The position numbers and the translations under genes are program-made. Positions 1 to 9,428 of a DNA stretch of 20,470 bases are shown one piece after another. Below the pieces are notes generated by a model. It was given only the letters and a program-made list of their open reading frames with translations. It was not told the origin of the DNA and did no database searches. The first letter of the stretch is position 1. Every line of letters begins with the position of its first letter. This stretch comes from Saccoglossus kowalevskii (Eukaryota > Hemichordata > Enteropneusta > Harrimaniidae): NCBI RefSeq assembly GCF_000003605.2, contig NW_003116451.1:13418-33887 (forward strand), given 5' to 3'.

Positions 1-179
1 CCGGATCTCAGTCATGCATGGATGGATTTTGTTCAGATTTAGCACAATGTGTTGTACATATGCAGGTGCATTTCGGTCATGATCTGCTTTGAATGTATAT
101 GTCACTCAAATATGAACGGAACGGGGACCTGTCATTGACAATGACTTGTTTTGGTAAATATTTTTGTCATATTTGGTAA

Positions 180-400
180 AAAGTGATATTTTCGACTTCT
201 TGTTAAAAACCAAAAGTTCAATTGCTTTGATATTACATATATAGATACTACATGTAGACCTTTCTCAGATTTGTTCATTTCGTGATGATATCTTCAATTT
301 TCGTGAATATTTTGGTCATTTTTTTGGTCTGATTGCTTTGATACTATACATATTGTTCATTTTCTGATGATGTCTTCAGTTCTTTAATTGAAATGTGCAT
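180..400. repeat. Dispersed degenerate repeat inside IKK intron
   Basis: This stretch shares ordered words with 4340-4810: ATATTTTCGAC, TTCAATTGCTTTGATA, GACCT..CTCAGATTTGTTCATTT and GATGATATCTTCAATT. The ATTGCTTTGATA word recurs near 219 and 332, so there is a tandem-like periodicity. It lies upstream of the acceptor at 599-600 and is therefore intronic. The family is not identified. Confidence 0.6.
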
Positions 401-600
401 TTCTAACAGCGGAGCTATCTCAGCCGATAGGCTGCTTGTTTAAGTATCGGTATATTTATAAACATGCTTACGCTGACTTCATTGTACTAACAAATATCCT
501 ATTGTTCAAATATCGTAATTTTCTGAATGCATCTTGGATGCACTTATATTTATTTTGTTCATTGAATTGCATTAAATTAAATAATTTTTTATTTTTTTAG

Positions 601-2302
601 TCAAATCATGCAGTTTAGATTAGAAGTGATGTCAGTAAAACCGCAGATTGAAGCGATGATAATGGAATTAAAAAGTGCTATTTCACAGTTGTTGAGTGCC
701 CAACAAAAAAGACAAAATGACATTTGGACACTTGTACGAGTTGCAGTAAGTTTAATTTTATTTTATTTGTAGGTTAGACTATGATGCATTCTGTTCAACT
801 GAGAGCAATGAGAGTAATTCTTTTTTCTCTTTTTTGGAAGTGAATAAATTGAAATCTATTATAAATTATTTTCTTTTTAATTCAAAAGAAAATTACATTA
901 TTACTTTTGAAGACACAACTGTTAGTTTTGCCATAGAGGGCATACTTTAGGTTTAAATTCTAATACAAAGGTTTGATATGTTGTGACTTTGTTGATGTGT
1001 GAACTTTTTAAAAGCAGTGCAAATTTTGCTGTGTGTAAAGTTCCATCAGATAAATATCTAAAAGAAAAGAAAAATCTGGGGGTACCCAAACACATTTCCA
1101 TGGAGGCAATGACTTTGTGACATTGTTGGCCATTTTAGATTGAAATTAGTTCAGATATCCAAAGTTTCTTCTTCACAATTTAAAATAGTCAATCACAAAG
1201 AATAATTGAACAAAGTTTCAGGAAATTCCAGAAGCATCCTTCAAGCTAAAAATCTGATTTCTTTTGACTTTAAGAAGTCAATACAACGGACCTACTGTAA
1301 CAGTGAAGTGTGAATGTAATTTGATAATTAAGCTAATCTAAAGCTGGCTTAAAACTAGCTTAATAATTTACAATCACTGGATATCAAAATTGTAATCCGC
1401 CGAAATATGTCTACCATTAATAACATAAACACTACAAAGAAAAAAATGAAACTATTGCTGACAATGATGCTTTAGAGTTAAGTTGTACTGTACTCTAATA
1501 ATAGGAAGGCATGCTGTGATTTAAATATAGAAAATATATTGTATGCAAGTTTGTGGCAGTGTGTCCTCTTTCCCTTATTAAATATCCAAAATCAACACTT
1601 CAATAAATGTCTTACTGTATAGGGTTTGAAAATGCAGACTCCTCCACACCAAGGCCATCCACGAGCTGAATTAACACCTGGATTGAAAAATTCTCCTTTT
1701 TCAACTGTATCACCATTACGTACACCGGCTCCATCGCTACCAGGTTCTAGTATGGTATTGTCTTCACTCATGGCTGAAAATGATAATGAAGCATCCATGC
1801 TGGCTTTAAGTGAGAATGCAGAAACCAGAAATAGGTAATGATTAATAGCAATATCTTTGAAAACATCAAACAAGATTCCGAAAACTTATCCATCAATATT
1901 TCTTAGCTAGTGAAATGGAGCAAATGACAACGTGCATGAGGATACCAATTATTCCAACCCCTAATTGTGTTTACTTTGCTGTGATTTTCTGTGAGTTGTT
2001 ATGAAACCCAAGAAAGTTTATTGCCTGAACAAAACTTTTGCTAAATTATTTCTGTTCTAAATATGTAAAAGTAGAATTTGTGCATGGGTCATCACCCTGA
2101 TGTTTTATAACATAATACAAATGTACAAAGAATTAGTGTGCCAGACTGTTATAATATGAAGTTTAATGCAGTGGGATCTGTTTCTTTATCTTACAGGTTT
2201 AGCAGTGAATTGAACTCCCTGAAGTCTGAATCTGATAATGCACTGAAACAGACCAAAACCATGGATTGGACATTTCTTGAAGGACAGGATCACAAAATTT
2301 GA
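601..2302 (+). CDS. IkB kinase (IKK alpha/beta type), C-terminal three exons, 5' partial
   Basis: Three exons splice cleanly: 601-745 (acceptor TTTTTTTAG, donor GTAAGT), 1623-1834 (acceptor TGTATAG, donor GTAATG) and 2197-2302 (acceptor TCTTACAG, stop TGA). Entry is phase 2, the first intron phase 0 and the second phase 2. The visible product is about 153 residues. Exon 1 is helical and has QQKRQNDIWTLVRVA, close to the EKRQKELWNLLKIA segment I recall near the end of the IKKbeta scaffold-dimerisation domain. Exon 2 is Ser/Pro/Thr-rich, like the vertebrate linker. Exon 3 ends in TKTMDWTFLEGQ, which sits where IKKalpha/beta carry the NEMO-binding motif LDWSWL. By family knowledge the enzyme phosphorylates IkB in the cytoplasm and this tail binds the NEMO/IKKgamma scaffold. 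The kinase and ubiquitin-like domains must lie upstream of the window. Alpha versus beta cannot be assigned; invertebrates often have one gene. The TTG-initiated open frame at 1626 is an internal part of exon 2. Confidence 0.8.
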
Positions 2303-3394
2303 ACTTTATCAATCATAAAAAAATAACTATGTTTAATTGTGCTATAAATATCAGTCAATGGGATAAAATTTGTAATGCTTGCGTGCATATTGCTGATATT
2401 ATTATTGTTGATGAAATCATGGATACATCATGTGATGTAAAAACCGAACTTTATCTGTTATGTTAATGTATGCATAATAGTTACATGGTGCTAATGATAT
2501 TTTCTTGTTTAGCGCCTACCCATGATTCAATGTGATTGTCAGAGGAACACCATGTGTAATCAGCAAGATGACAATGGTTGAGAGATCACTACTTATATTT
2601 CGCTGTGTGTCACAGCATGTGAGATGCTTATGAATGAATATCATATATACCGCAATATCTATCAATTTGTAAACTTTTAACACCACTCCTGTCCTGCTCT
2701 ATTACATGCTATTTTACTAATACAGCACAAGTATATGAAATTAGTGTGCAACAAGACAGCCAGATATTTTCGCTAAGAGCTCAAAAATCCTTTTACCATA
2801 GGATATTAGCATTATTCTTAGACATTCAATGTTAATCATCAAAATTACAGTAGCAGTGTACAATGTGTTATCACAGTTTAAGTCATGAATACATGTACAG
2901 GTAATACGTGTTATGTTAGTATTCAAAAGTCAGGATTATTTACAACCACTATTTCTAAAGAATTTGAGCAGCAGCATAAGAAGACAGTCATTCTCCACGA
3001 TCTTGTGCCCATTCAGACATGTTATTTTGAAACTGACATAGTGTGGAAACCAGTGACAAGTTTTAGAGACTTGTAAATAAGTCAGTATCAGATACCAATG
3101 TTTCAACATGTCCAGTGTATGATTTGGGATTATGTTGATGCATTTAATCTTATGTACAGTTATACATTGAATTGTGTTATATATTGTTGTTATATATATT
3201 ATGTATATACATTGTTGTCAACGCTAGTATTGAGATTTCACTCATTAATTTAATGTCTCTGTCAATGTTATCTATATATATATATATATATATAGCAGTA
3301 ATTTGAAAACGTAATGTATATGTTCTGGATCAATGTGACAATCGCTGTATTGATCTACTTTGTTCATGAACAGATAGGGGCTACTAGGAATAAA
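2303..3394 (+). other. Probable 3' UTR of the IKK-like gene
   Basis: AT-rich DNA follows the TGA with no further convincing exon. The first AATAAA is at 3389-3394, with others at 3978 and 4058, so the 3' UTR could run about 1.1 to 1.8 kb. Transcript ends are inferred only from these hexamers. A short + frame at 2885-3076 and a - frame at 2741-2926 lie here and look like chance frames. Confidence 0.4.
3273..3294. repeat. (TA)n microsatellite
   Basis: An uninterrupted run of about 11 TA dinucleotides lies in the presumed 3' UTR. Related TA-rich words occur just upstream at 3180-3210. Confidence 0.9.
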
Positions 3395-4339
3395 TCAAGA
3401 TAACGCTTTTATATATTTACAACGAACTGCATGTAAACAACACTATGCAGATAACGGGGATCTAAATGTCCTCATGTAACTGTACATGGAATTACCATCC
3501 ATTTTTGTAGTGGTTAAACTTTTTACCACCAGTTTCCCGTTTTAATTGCAAATTCACAAAATAGTCCGCTTTATAGTCTGCACTTTCCTTCAAAGGTTTG
3601 AGAAAAAATAGCCAAATTTGTTGAGTAAAAACTGAAAATTGACTCAAATTTTGTCTGCTGGCTCTAAAATCATGGTTCATTTCCTGAAATGTTGGAGAAT
3701 ATTTAAGAAAAAATGTACAGAAAAATTTGGGCGAGAAATTTTGGTGGTGAAAAGGTTGAGAGAACATAATTCTTGTAGCAATATATTGGACAATCTAATT
3801 TAAATATATTGTCTCGGCTTTGCTTTGATCAAATGATGTAATACATCTTTTATGCCATCTTCGCTAGCCAAGGTCTAAGTTTATTTGGCCAAGAGGCCTA
3901 TAGGTCGAAGACATGGGACCGTGCGATTCAGACGATGCTTTTATGCATACCTAACAAATGTTGTATTGTATGTTAGGAATAAAAAACGAGTGTGTCAACA
4001 AACAGTGGCTTTATAATGTTGCTGGGAAATTCTTGTGAAAAATGAAATGCATGCCTAATAAATATAACAACATTGGCATTATGGTAAAATAAAAACTGTA
4101 TTATACACAGTCAAAATGTTATCCTGTATGTTCATTTCGATAGAGAGCTGGGGAGGGGGTACTTCCTTGTGGGGGCTATATCACTGTGCCTCCAAACATA
4201 AGTTATATCGTTTTGGCCATGGGTTGCTGGACAGGATTCTTTTCAGCACTGCTGCCATCAAAGTAGACAGAGTGGAACTGTTCATATAGGTGATTATTTG
4301 TTGTCTGTCTCCAAACATTTGTCAACAATTCCATTACTA
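3395..4339. other. Intergenic or distal 3' UTR, no gene seen
   Basis: AT-rich sequence. A 91-codon minus frame at 3492-3767 has a biased Phe/Lys/Gln composition and no recognisable domain. It is bounded by loosely inverted TTTTACCACCA and TGGTGGTGAAAA words, so it may be repeat-derived. Alternative polyadenylation hexamers AATAAA occur at 3978 and 4058. Nothing else is supported. Confidence 0.4.
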
Positions 4340-4810
4340 AATTCTTAATGAAAACTACTTGGGTAGACCCTTGTCAGATTTGTTTATTTTGTGGCAATAT
4401 CTACAATTCTCAATTTTTAGAAAATATTTTCATTTTTGGTAACAAAAATACTATTTTCGACCTATTTGAAACTACTAGCTCAATTGCTTTGATACATGTA
4501 TGTAGGTACCATGGGTGGACCTCTGTCAGATATGTTCGTTTTGTGAAGACATTTTCAATTCTTTAATTTTAATGAATAATGTCATTTCTTGTTAAAATGT
4601 GCCAGACCAATTGCTTTGATACTTGGTATGTAGGTACTAAGGGCGGACTACTGTAAGATTTGGTAATTTTGTGACGATATTTTCATTCTCTATTTTTAGC
4701 CAATATTGTTGTCATGTTGGGAAAAAAATACTATTTTCGAGTTCTTAAAAACTACCATCTTGATTGCTTTGATACTTTGTATCTAGGGTTCATGGGTTGA
4801 CCACCAAGAG
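4340..4810. repeat. Dispersed repeat with about three diverged tandem monomers
   Basis: The word ATTGCTTTGATA recurs near 4482, 4609 and 4763. Each is followed by TATGTAGGTAC-like and GGGTGGACC-like words and then TCAGATTTGTTCATTTTGTG-like sequence. Monomers are about 125 to 155 bp and clearly diverged. Related DNA lies at 180-400, so this is a dispersed family, probably of transposon origin. The short + frame at 4348-4566 falls inside and is not a gene. Confidence 0.6.
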
Positions 4811-4957
4811 ATTTGTAATAGGATCATAACAATTGTAAGTATCATGACAACTAAACTACCATGAATGTGATATAATGGCATTGTGGGAACACTATTAACC
4901 ATGGCAAACAGTTATCTTATTGTACTGAGGACACTCTACAAAGGCATCAGAGTTATT

Positions 4958-5563
4958 TCAACCAGTACCGGTAGGTCTCTTGTTTATGTTACTTGTATAC
5001 AGTTTTGGTTTAATTATGGTGGTAACATAGTTAGAGGATAAATCCTTAGGTAGAGAGAAGACTCGAAGCTCATTAATTACACAAGTTTCACCAAATGATG
5101 TAGACACTAAAATCAGATATTGGTCATCACTGGTCTTCCCGACACCTTGAACTGCTCTCCACTGTTGTAGAGAATAACTTTTCAAGGCAACTGATATATC
5201 CTCTTTTTAACATTCTGACTGCGTGCATGAGGGGTCTCTTTCATCTCCAAGTTTGACACTGTTCAGACCCTGGATCCAGGGAACTGCACAGTAAGTTGTT
5301 GCACTCTCTACCAATAGGTGATTTTCCGTACAACTGCGAGATCTCGCGAGATGCATGAAAGACGAACGTCTGGTGCAAAAATCGAACGATTTGATTTTGA
5401 ACTCGAATTTCTTTATTTCGTAGCTCACATCGACCGGCCGATCTTTGACAGAGGAATATTGCATTCGAATATCTTCTTTTAATCGAAATTGTCTATCATC
5501 AAATGTGTACAGCACATTATTGACATGGAAATGTCCCCCAAAATACTTTCGCGTTTGTCGAAT
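4958..5563 (-). pseudogene. Unidentified protein-like minus-strand frames broken by an in-frame TAA; possible exons or decayed gene
   Basis: Read on the minus strand, one frame is open from just inside the donor-like GTGAG near 5564 to a TAA at 5207-5209. It then reopens in the same frame to a stop near 4958. No ATG opens it: the nearest start-like codon at 5515 is GTG. Both halves look protein-like (the first is rich in charged and beta-forming residues, the second includes QYLILVSTSFGETCVINEL). The shared frame with one stop fits either a decayed coding sequence or two exons with an intron removing the TAA. An acceptor-like TATATCAG just before TTGCCTTGAAAAG would fit the second. I recognise no family. 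It could also be chance openness in a CpG-rich 5' region. Confidence 0.25.
5336..5351. promoter_or_regulatory. TCTCGCGAGA promoter motif in nested palindromes
   Basis: The palindrome TCTCGCGAGA (5342-5351) overlaps a second palindrome, GCGAGATCTCGC (5336-5347). TCTCGCGAGA is a known element of CpG-rich, TATA-less animal promoters. It lies about 200 bp from the CpG-dense block at 5550-5660, which supports promoter activity here. Function in this organism is inferred. Confidence 0.5.
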
Positions 5564-5568
5564 CTCAC

Positions 5569-5636
5569 GCGATGTTTGACGCGACTACGAAGCATTGACG
5601 CTGCAGTTCGGCGTCTTCTACACCGATCTGACGCAT
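5569..5636 (-). CDS. Candidate first coding exon, unidentified gene, CpG-rich promoter region
   Basis: On the minus strand an ATG at 5636-5634 opens a 22-codon frame beginning MRQIGVEDAELQRQ. It runs into a donor-like GC|GTGAGA at 5568, leaving phase 2. The composition is protein-like and the surrounding 130 bp are unusually dense in CpG, as at animal promoters. If unspliced the frame meets TGA at once. It may be the start of the gene whose pieces appear at 4958-5563. No homology is recognised, so this is a suggestion only. Confidence 0.25.
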
Positions 5637-5660
5637 ATCGCGCAAGGTGAACAGGAGCCG

Positions 5661-6388
5661 AAAATGAAAGAAAAATAAAATTTTATTTCAGCGCAATTTC
5701 TCGCGCCCGCCGACTTGTGTAAAAAATTGCTAAAAAAAATATTTTTATCTTCATTTTTTTTCGCCCGTCGCATAACAAATCAGGATCAAAATACCGAAGT
5801 CTCACGCAGATGAGAAACAAGGTTATACATGGAATAAAAAATTATTTCATTTCTTCTCTCCGATCAATGATCTCACTTGCAATTCTTTGAGAATCACACA
5901 AATCTAATGGGAAAAAAAGAATTAATTTTGTTTTTTTTCCGCCCTCCTCAAAAAAAGTGCCTTATAAAACTCGAGAAACAAGGAATAAAAAAAGTCTGGC
6001 CTAACAGATGGTAAATTCAAATTCTTGTAACGTCTTAAATTCATTTTTTGGAGGTATCATTAGTGATATCTTTAATATATGTAAATGTAGTTTTATTATC
6101 CAGTGCCTTATGCACCATCAAACAGTTGGGTAAAAGCATTACCACAGCTAGCAGTTATCTATTTGGTGTTGTGGTCGTTCGTTATTTAGAATACTATCTT
6201 AAAATGGTATTTTCACAGACTGTAGATCAGCGTAATAGCGACCTTGTATAATAGGTCATTTTCTGAGAAATCTAATATACGACGTTTGACATAGGATTTG
6301 GGGTGCGACGAACATATATGACGTAATGTTGTATTTATGGATATAGCAATCGACGTGCTTGTATTTGTTGCCATGACAACCGCAAACG
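5661..6388. other. AT-rich intergenic DNA, no gene seen
   Basis: Poly-A and poly-T tracts alternate with short CpG islets such as TTTCGCCCG. A 67-codon + frame at 6048-6251 begins with a non-ATG codon (TTG) and shows no domain. A TGACGTAA half-CRE-like word is near 6318. No splice-bounded exon was found. Confidence 0.4.
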
Positions 6389-6396
6389 GCTTACTT

Positions 6397-6560
6397 CAGT
6401 GGCGGATCCAGTATTGGGGGGGGGGGGGGTCCAAGCTTCGCTTAAGATATACGGAGCGTAAATCGCAGAGAAGCTATGCGTAATCCAGATCATATGAATC
6501 GTCATGCGTTTAGAAGGGGCCATGGCTCCCATGCCCCCCCCCCCTCTGGATCCGCCACTG
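6397..6560. mobile_element. hAT-type MITE with 15-bp perfect terminal inverted repeats
   Basis: The termini CAGTGGCGGATCCAG (6397-6411) and CTGGATCCGCCACTG (6546-6560) are exact inverse complements. Each is followed inward by a G-run (C-run on the other side), so the inverted repeat continues imperfectly. The 164-bp element is flanked by an exact 8-bp duplication GCTTACTT at 6389-6396 and 6561-6568. Eight-base target duplications and CAGTGG-type ends are typical of hAT transposons. It has no coding capacity. The minus-strand frame at 6335-6532 is an artefact spanning it. Intact ends and duplication suggest a fairly recent insertion. Confidence 0.9.
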
Positions 6561-6629
6561 GCTTACTTGCACCCAATTTTGTTCAGTCTCGCTTTGACAT
6601 TTGAGAAAGTGGCGAATAAACAGCCCTAT

Positions 6630-6642
6630 CGCTAGAGGGCGC
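6630..6642 (+). promoter_or_regulatory. CTCF-like site
   Basis: CGCTAGAGGGCGC fits the core of the CTCF consensus (CCASYAGRKGGCRS). It is not part of an obvious transposon. Binding is inferred. Confidence 0.35.
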
Positions 6643-7701
6643 ATGCGGTATATTGAACTGCTGTGTGTTTAACATTACATTTACAGGCATCGAAAACGTC
6701 ACTATGTTTTATATATTGTGTTTTAATTCCTATACGTGAAATGAATACAATGTAAGCTCATTTTCAGTGTAAACATGATCTCTATTGATTGATCTTTTTA
6801 ATTCGGTTTTTGAAAACCTTTATTTTCAGTGGCATATAAATAGGATCCCTATAAGAAACATTGTCTCATTTGTAATTGGATGAACCAGCTGTGGTATTGA
6901 CATTTCAACCATTGTCAATGATAAAAACCTCCATAATATCAGTTACTACAACAGTGCATTGAACAGATCTTACTGTCAAAAACAACACGTTGCTAACAGA
7001 TAAACGATGTTGCCACTCTCGGCAGGCCTTTCGCCACAAGACATGGCATGTCGTGTATATTAGTTTCTTGCATTATATCAATAATTTAAAAGAAGCGTAT
7101 AGAACTTTCATAACCATATGCGATCCAATTCCACGTGACCAATGACGTCATAGCACGCCATGGAAGGTTTGACGGAGGTTACCGCCCTCATATTAAAAAA
7201 CGTGGATGTTATGTGCATGCTCAGTAATCATTAAAAACGCCCTAAATGCCGCTACCAAGATTTTTGCCGGTCGGTGTACCGTAGAGATCGCCAGTCGATA
7301 CTTCCGCTGTACTTTTGTCAGAAGCACAAGACCATCCTACTGTAATTCGCTGTACACTGTTACAGCTCACATACACGAGTACTTTTTGGATACAGTAAAA
7401 TATACAACCTATACAACCTTCTGCACTTGACAAGAAGGATAGCAACGCTTACAATGTGTTGATGAAGTAGTAATACAGTACACTTTATTTAACAAATGAG
7501 TGAAATTTATAAAACAATCGGTTGCATATTTAGTAAAGTAGTGTAGATTAAATAATATGCGAGTAAAGCTGAATTGCGTTTGATTATATTTGACAATAAA
7601 GTCACCAGAAATCAATCAAACAAATATTGTAGAATGGGTCTGTTTAACTAGAATCTTATTTTAGCTAATCTGTATTTTCGCTAAGTCAAGATGTCGCTAA
7701 T
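6643..7701. other. Intergenic region with a possible promoter near 7130-7210
   Basis: An E-box CACGTG (7132-7137), CCAAT (7139-7143) and a perfect CRE TGACGTCA (7143-7150) lie within 20 bp, in a slightly CpG-richer stretch. This suggests a promoter or enhancer. A 74-codon + frame starts with ATG at 7206 downstream, but I see no domain and no clear donor. Overlapping minus frames at 7242-7615 look like shadows. No gene is claimed. Confidence 0.3.
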
Positions 7702-7844
7702 TTAAAGCGGGGGAGTCGTCACCTGCTCATGCGTCAGATGGCCATAGCGTGTCATTGTTTACAAACAAGCTTCTATTCATGAGCCTTTGCGTTTTAGCGT
7801 GTGTTGTTCCCGCGCGTGCGCAGGTGACGACCCTCCCGCTTTAA
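7702..7844. mobile_element. TTAA-flanked MITE, copy A
   Basis: Ends are inverted repeats: left TTAAAGCGGGGGAGTCGTCA (7702-7721) onward to 7726, right the complement at 7820-7844. They differ at 2 of 25 positions. TTAA stands at both outer borders, as expected for TTAA-target insertion (piggyBac-like). The 143-bp element has no coding capacity. It shares end sequence AGSG...GTCGTC with copies at 12758 and 16072. Confidence 0.75.
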
Positions 7845-9428
7845 AACAAAGTCACGGTTTATTCTTTCAATGAGATTGTAGACACTAGTTAATTAAGATT
7901 CTGTTAATTTAGACATTGAGTCAAATTCGCTGCAATTGCACATGCAGTTCGTTAATTTGCGTTGATCTATACCTTATATTACAAACAACAGGCTGTACAC
8001 AGCTGTTCTAGCAACACGCATATACAAATTACGCAAATTAATATGCACACGTCAGCAACACTAAATAGAAATACTAAAAACAAAAATTATGCTAATTGTT
8101 ATGCACAGATAACATGAAACCAATGATAAATTAGTTTTAATATTGTTTAAATTGAAGCATATATTTTTCTATGAAAGCAGCAGCCCGATCGGTCTCGTGT
8201 GGTGTAATGCCTTATAAGGTGTGACGTCATTTACAACCTGTCAATCAAATACAAATATATGCAAATTATTCCACACAGAATACCCAAATTTGCAATAGTA
8301 GGGTACGTCATTACGGTTTTTAGGGATTGGTCATTGAAAAATCGGGAGGATTTGAAAAAAAAACATATCAGCACAGTGAAAATTGACAGACAAAAAAACT
8401 ATATTCATATAAAATACTATTTTTTTAAAGCAATTTCATACTTCGAACAGATATAGCTCAGCATTAAATGAACAAATAATTTGCACAGTTTTACTACCAT
8501 CCTAGAGTTTTTAAGGATTTAATAATTCAAATACAGGGATAGAAAGAGACTACACATATTTATTCTGCCTATTTTAATACCAACTAATAATTTGTATCCA
8601 AATATATGTATAACAGATTGCAAATAAATCTGTCTAAGCATTTTCGATCACGTATTTAGATTCACAGCAGTTAGTTTAAAAAACGCCATTTACAAACTGG
8701 TAACCGAATCAAATATGAATGTTCACGTGGTTAGATTTTAATAAAAAAAAACGACTTACATTTCGCATGTTTTGTCAGGAATGATGAAAAATTGGCACTT
8801 TTGTATTGTAGTATTGAAACTGTGCATACTTTTAAAAATCTGCCAACCTCTACATTTCTCGTCAATATATTTACTATTCTTCGCACGGCATAGAATTATT
8901 TAAGGTTTGTGAACACAGTAATAGACGGTAAGTGTTTCCTCAAACATAAACATAAGTGACAATTATTTTTTTTTTTAGTATTATCTTTTTTTTTTTGAAC
9001 TATCAAATATTGGACATTTCTTAAGTTTAGATTCTGAGGTTTGTACTGCGCTATATTCAGCACCGTATAACAAATTACATATTTGTAGTATTTTAATGAT
9101 ACGTTCATGTTGGAAAATACATTAACACTGTCAAAATTAATATTAATAACATGCATAATCGTTTAACTTCCAAATGTTCACAGTATCAACAAATTATCCT
9201 GCTAGTCTACCAACCTGTAGGTATGCCTCAAGTTCGTCCAGTACATCAAATCGTATAGTTATTTAGAACTGATCAAGGGGAGTTATTGCATTGAAAAGGT
9301 GATATGATGATTAACAGGTGTTTTGTACTAGTGTGCAATTATTAATGCATTTTCGGCTAAATCTAATTTAGTTGTTAATTATTAAATATTTGCAGCAACC
9401 GTATATTTGCTACTAATTACTTATATTA
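7845..9428. other. AT-rich intergenic DNA downstream of the SLC35G-like gene
   Basis: Low-complexity AT sequence with poly-T runs at 8965-8998 and a perfect CRE octamer TGACGTCA at 8222-8229. Short frames at 8259-8456 (+) and 8896-9156 (-) are Lys/Asn/Tyr-rich and look like chance. The 3' UTR of the minus-strand transporter should lie just below 9429, but I found no canonical AATAAA on that strand close to the stop. Confidence 0.4.

Noticed and set aside
388-600. 70-codon + frame ending at the IKK exon border
   Set aside because: It lies in intron DNA that ends in a polypyrimidine tract and AG acceptor; composition is AT-driven.
1592-1873. 93-codon minus frame opposite IKK exon 2
   Set aside because: It is the antisense shadow of a well-supported, splice-bounded exon.
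2885-3076. 63-codon + frame after the IKK stop codon
   Set aside because: Lies in the presumed 3' UTR, has no domain and no splice signals linking it to another gene.
6335-6532. 65-codon minus frame
   Set aside because: It runs across the border of the hAT MITE and encodes its low-complexity G/C tract.
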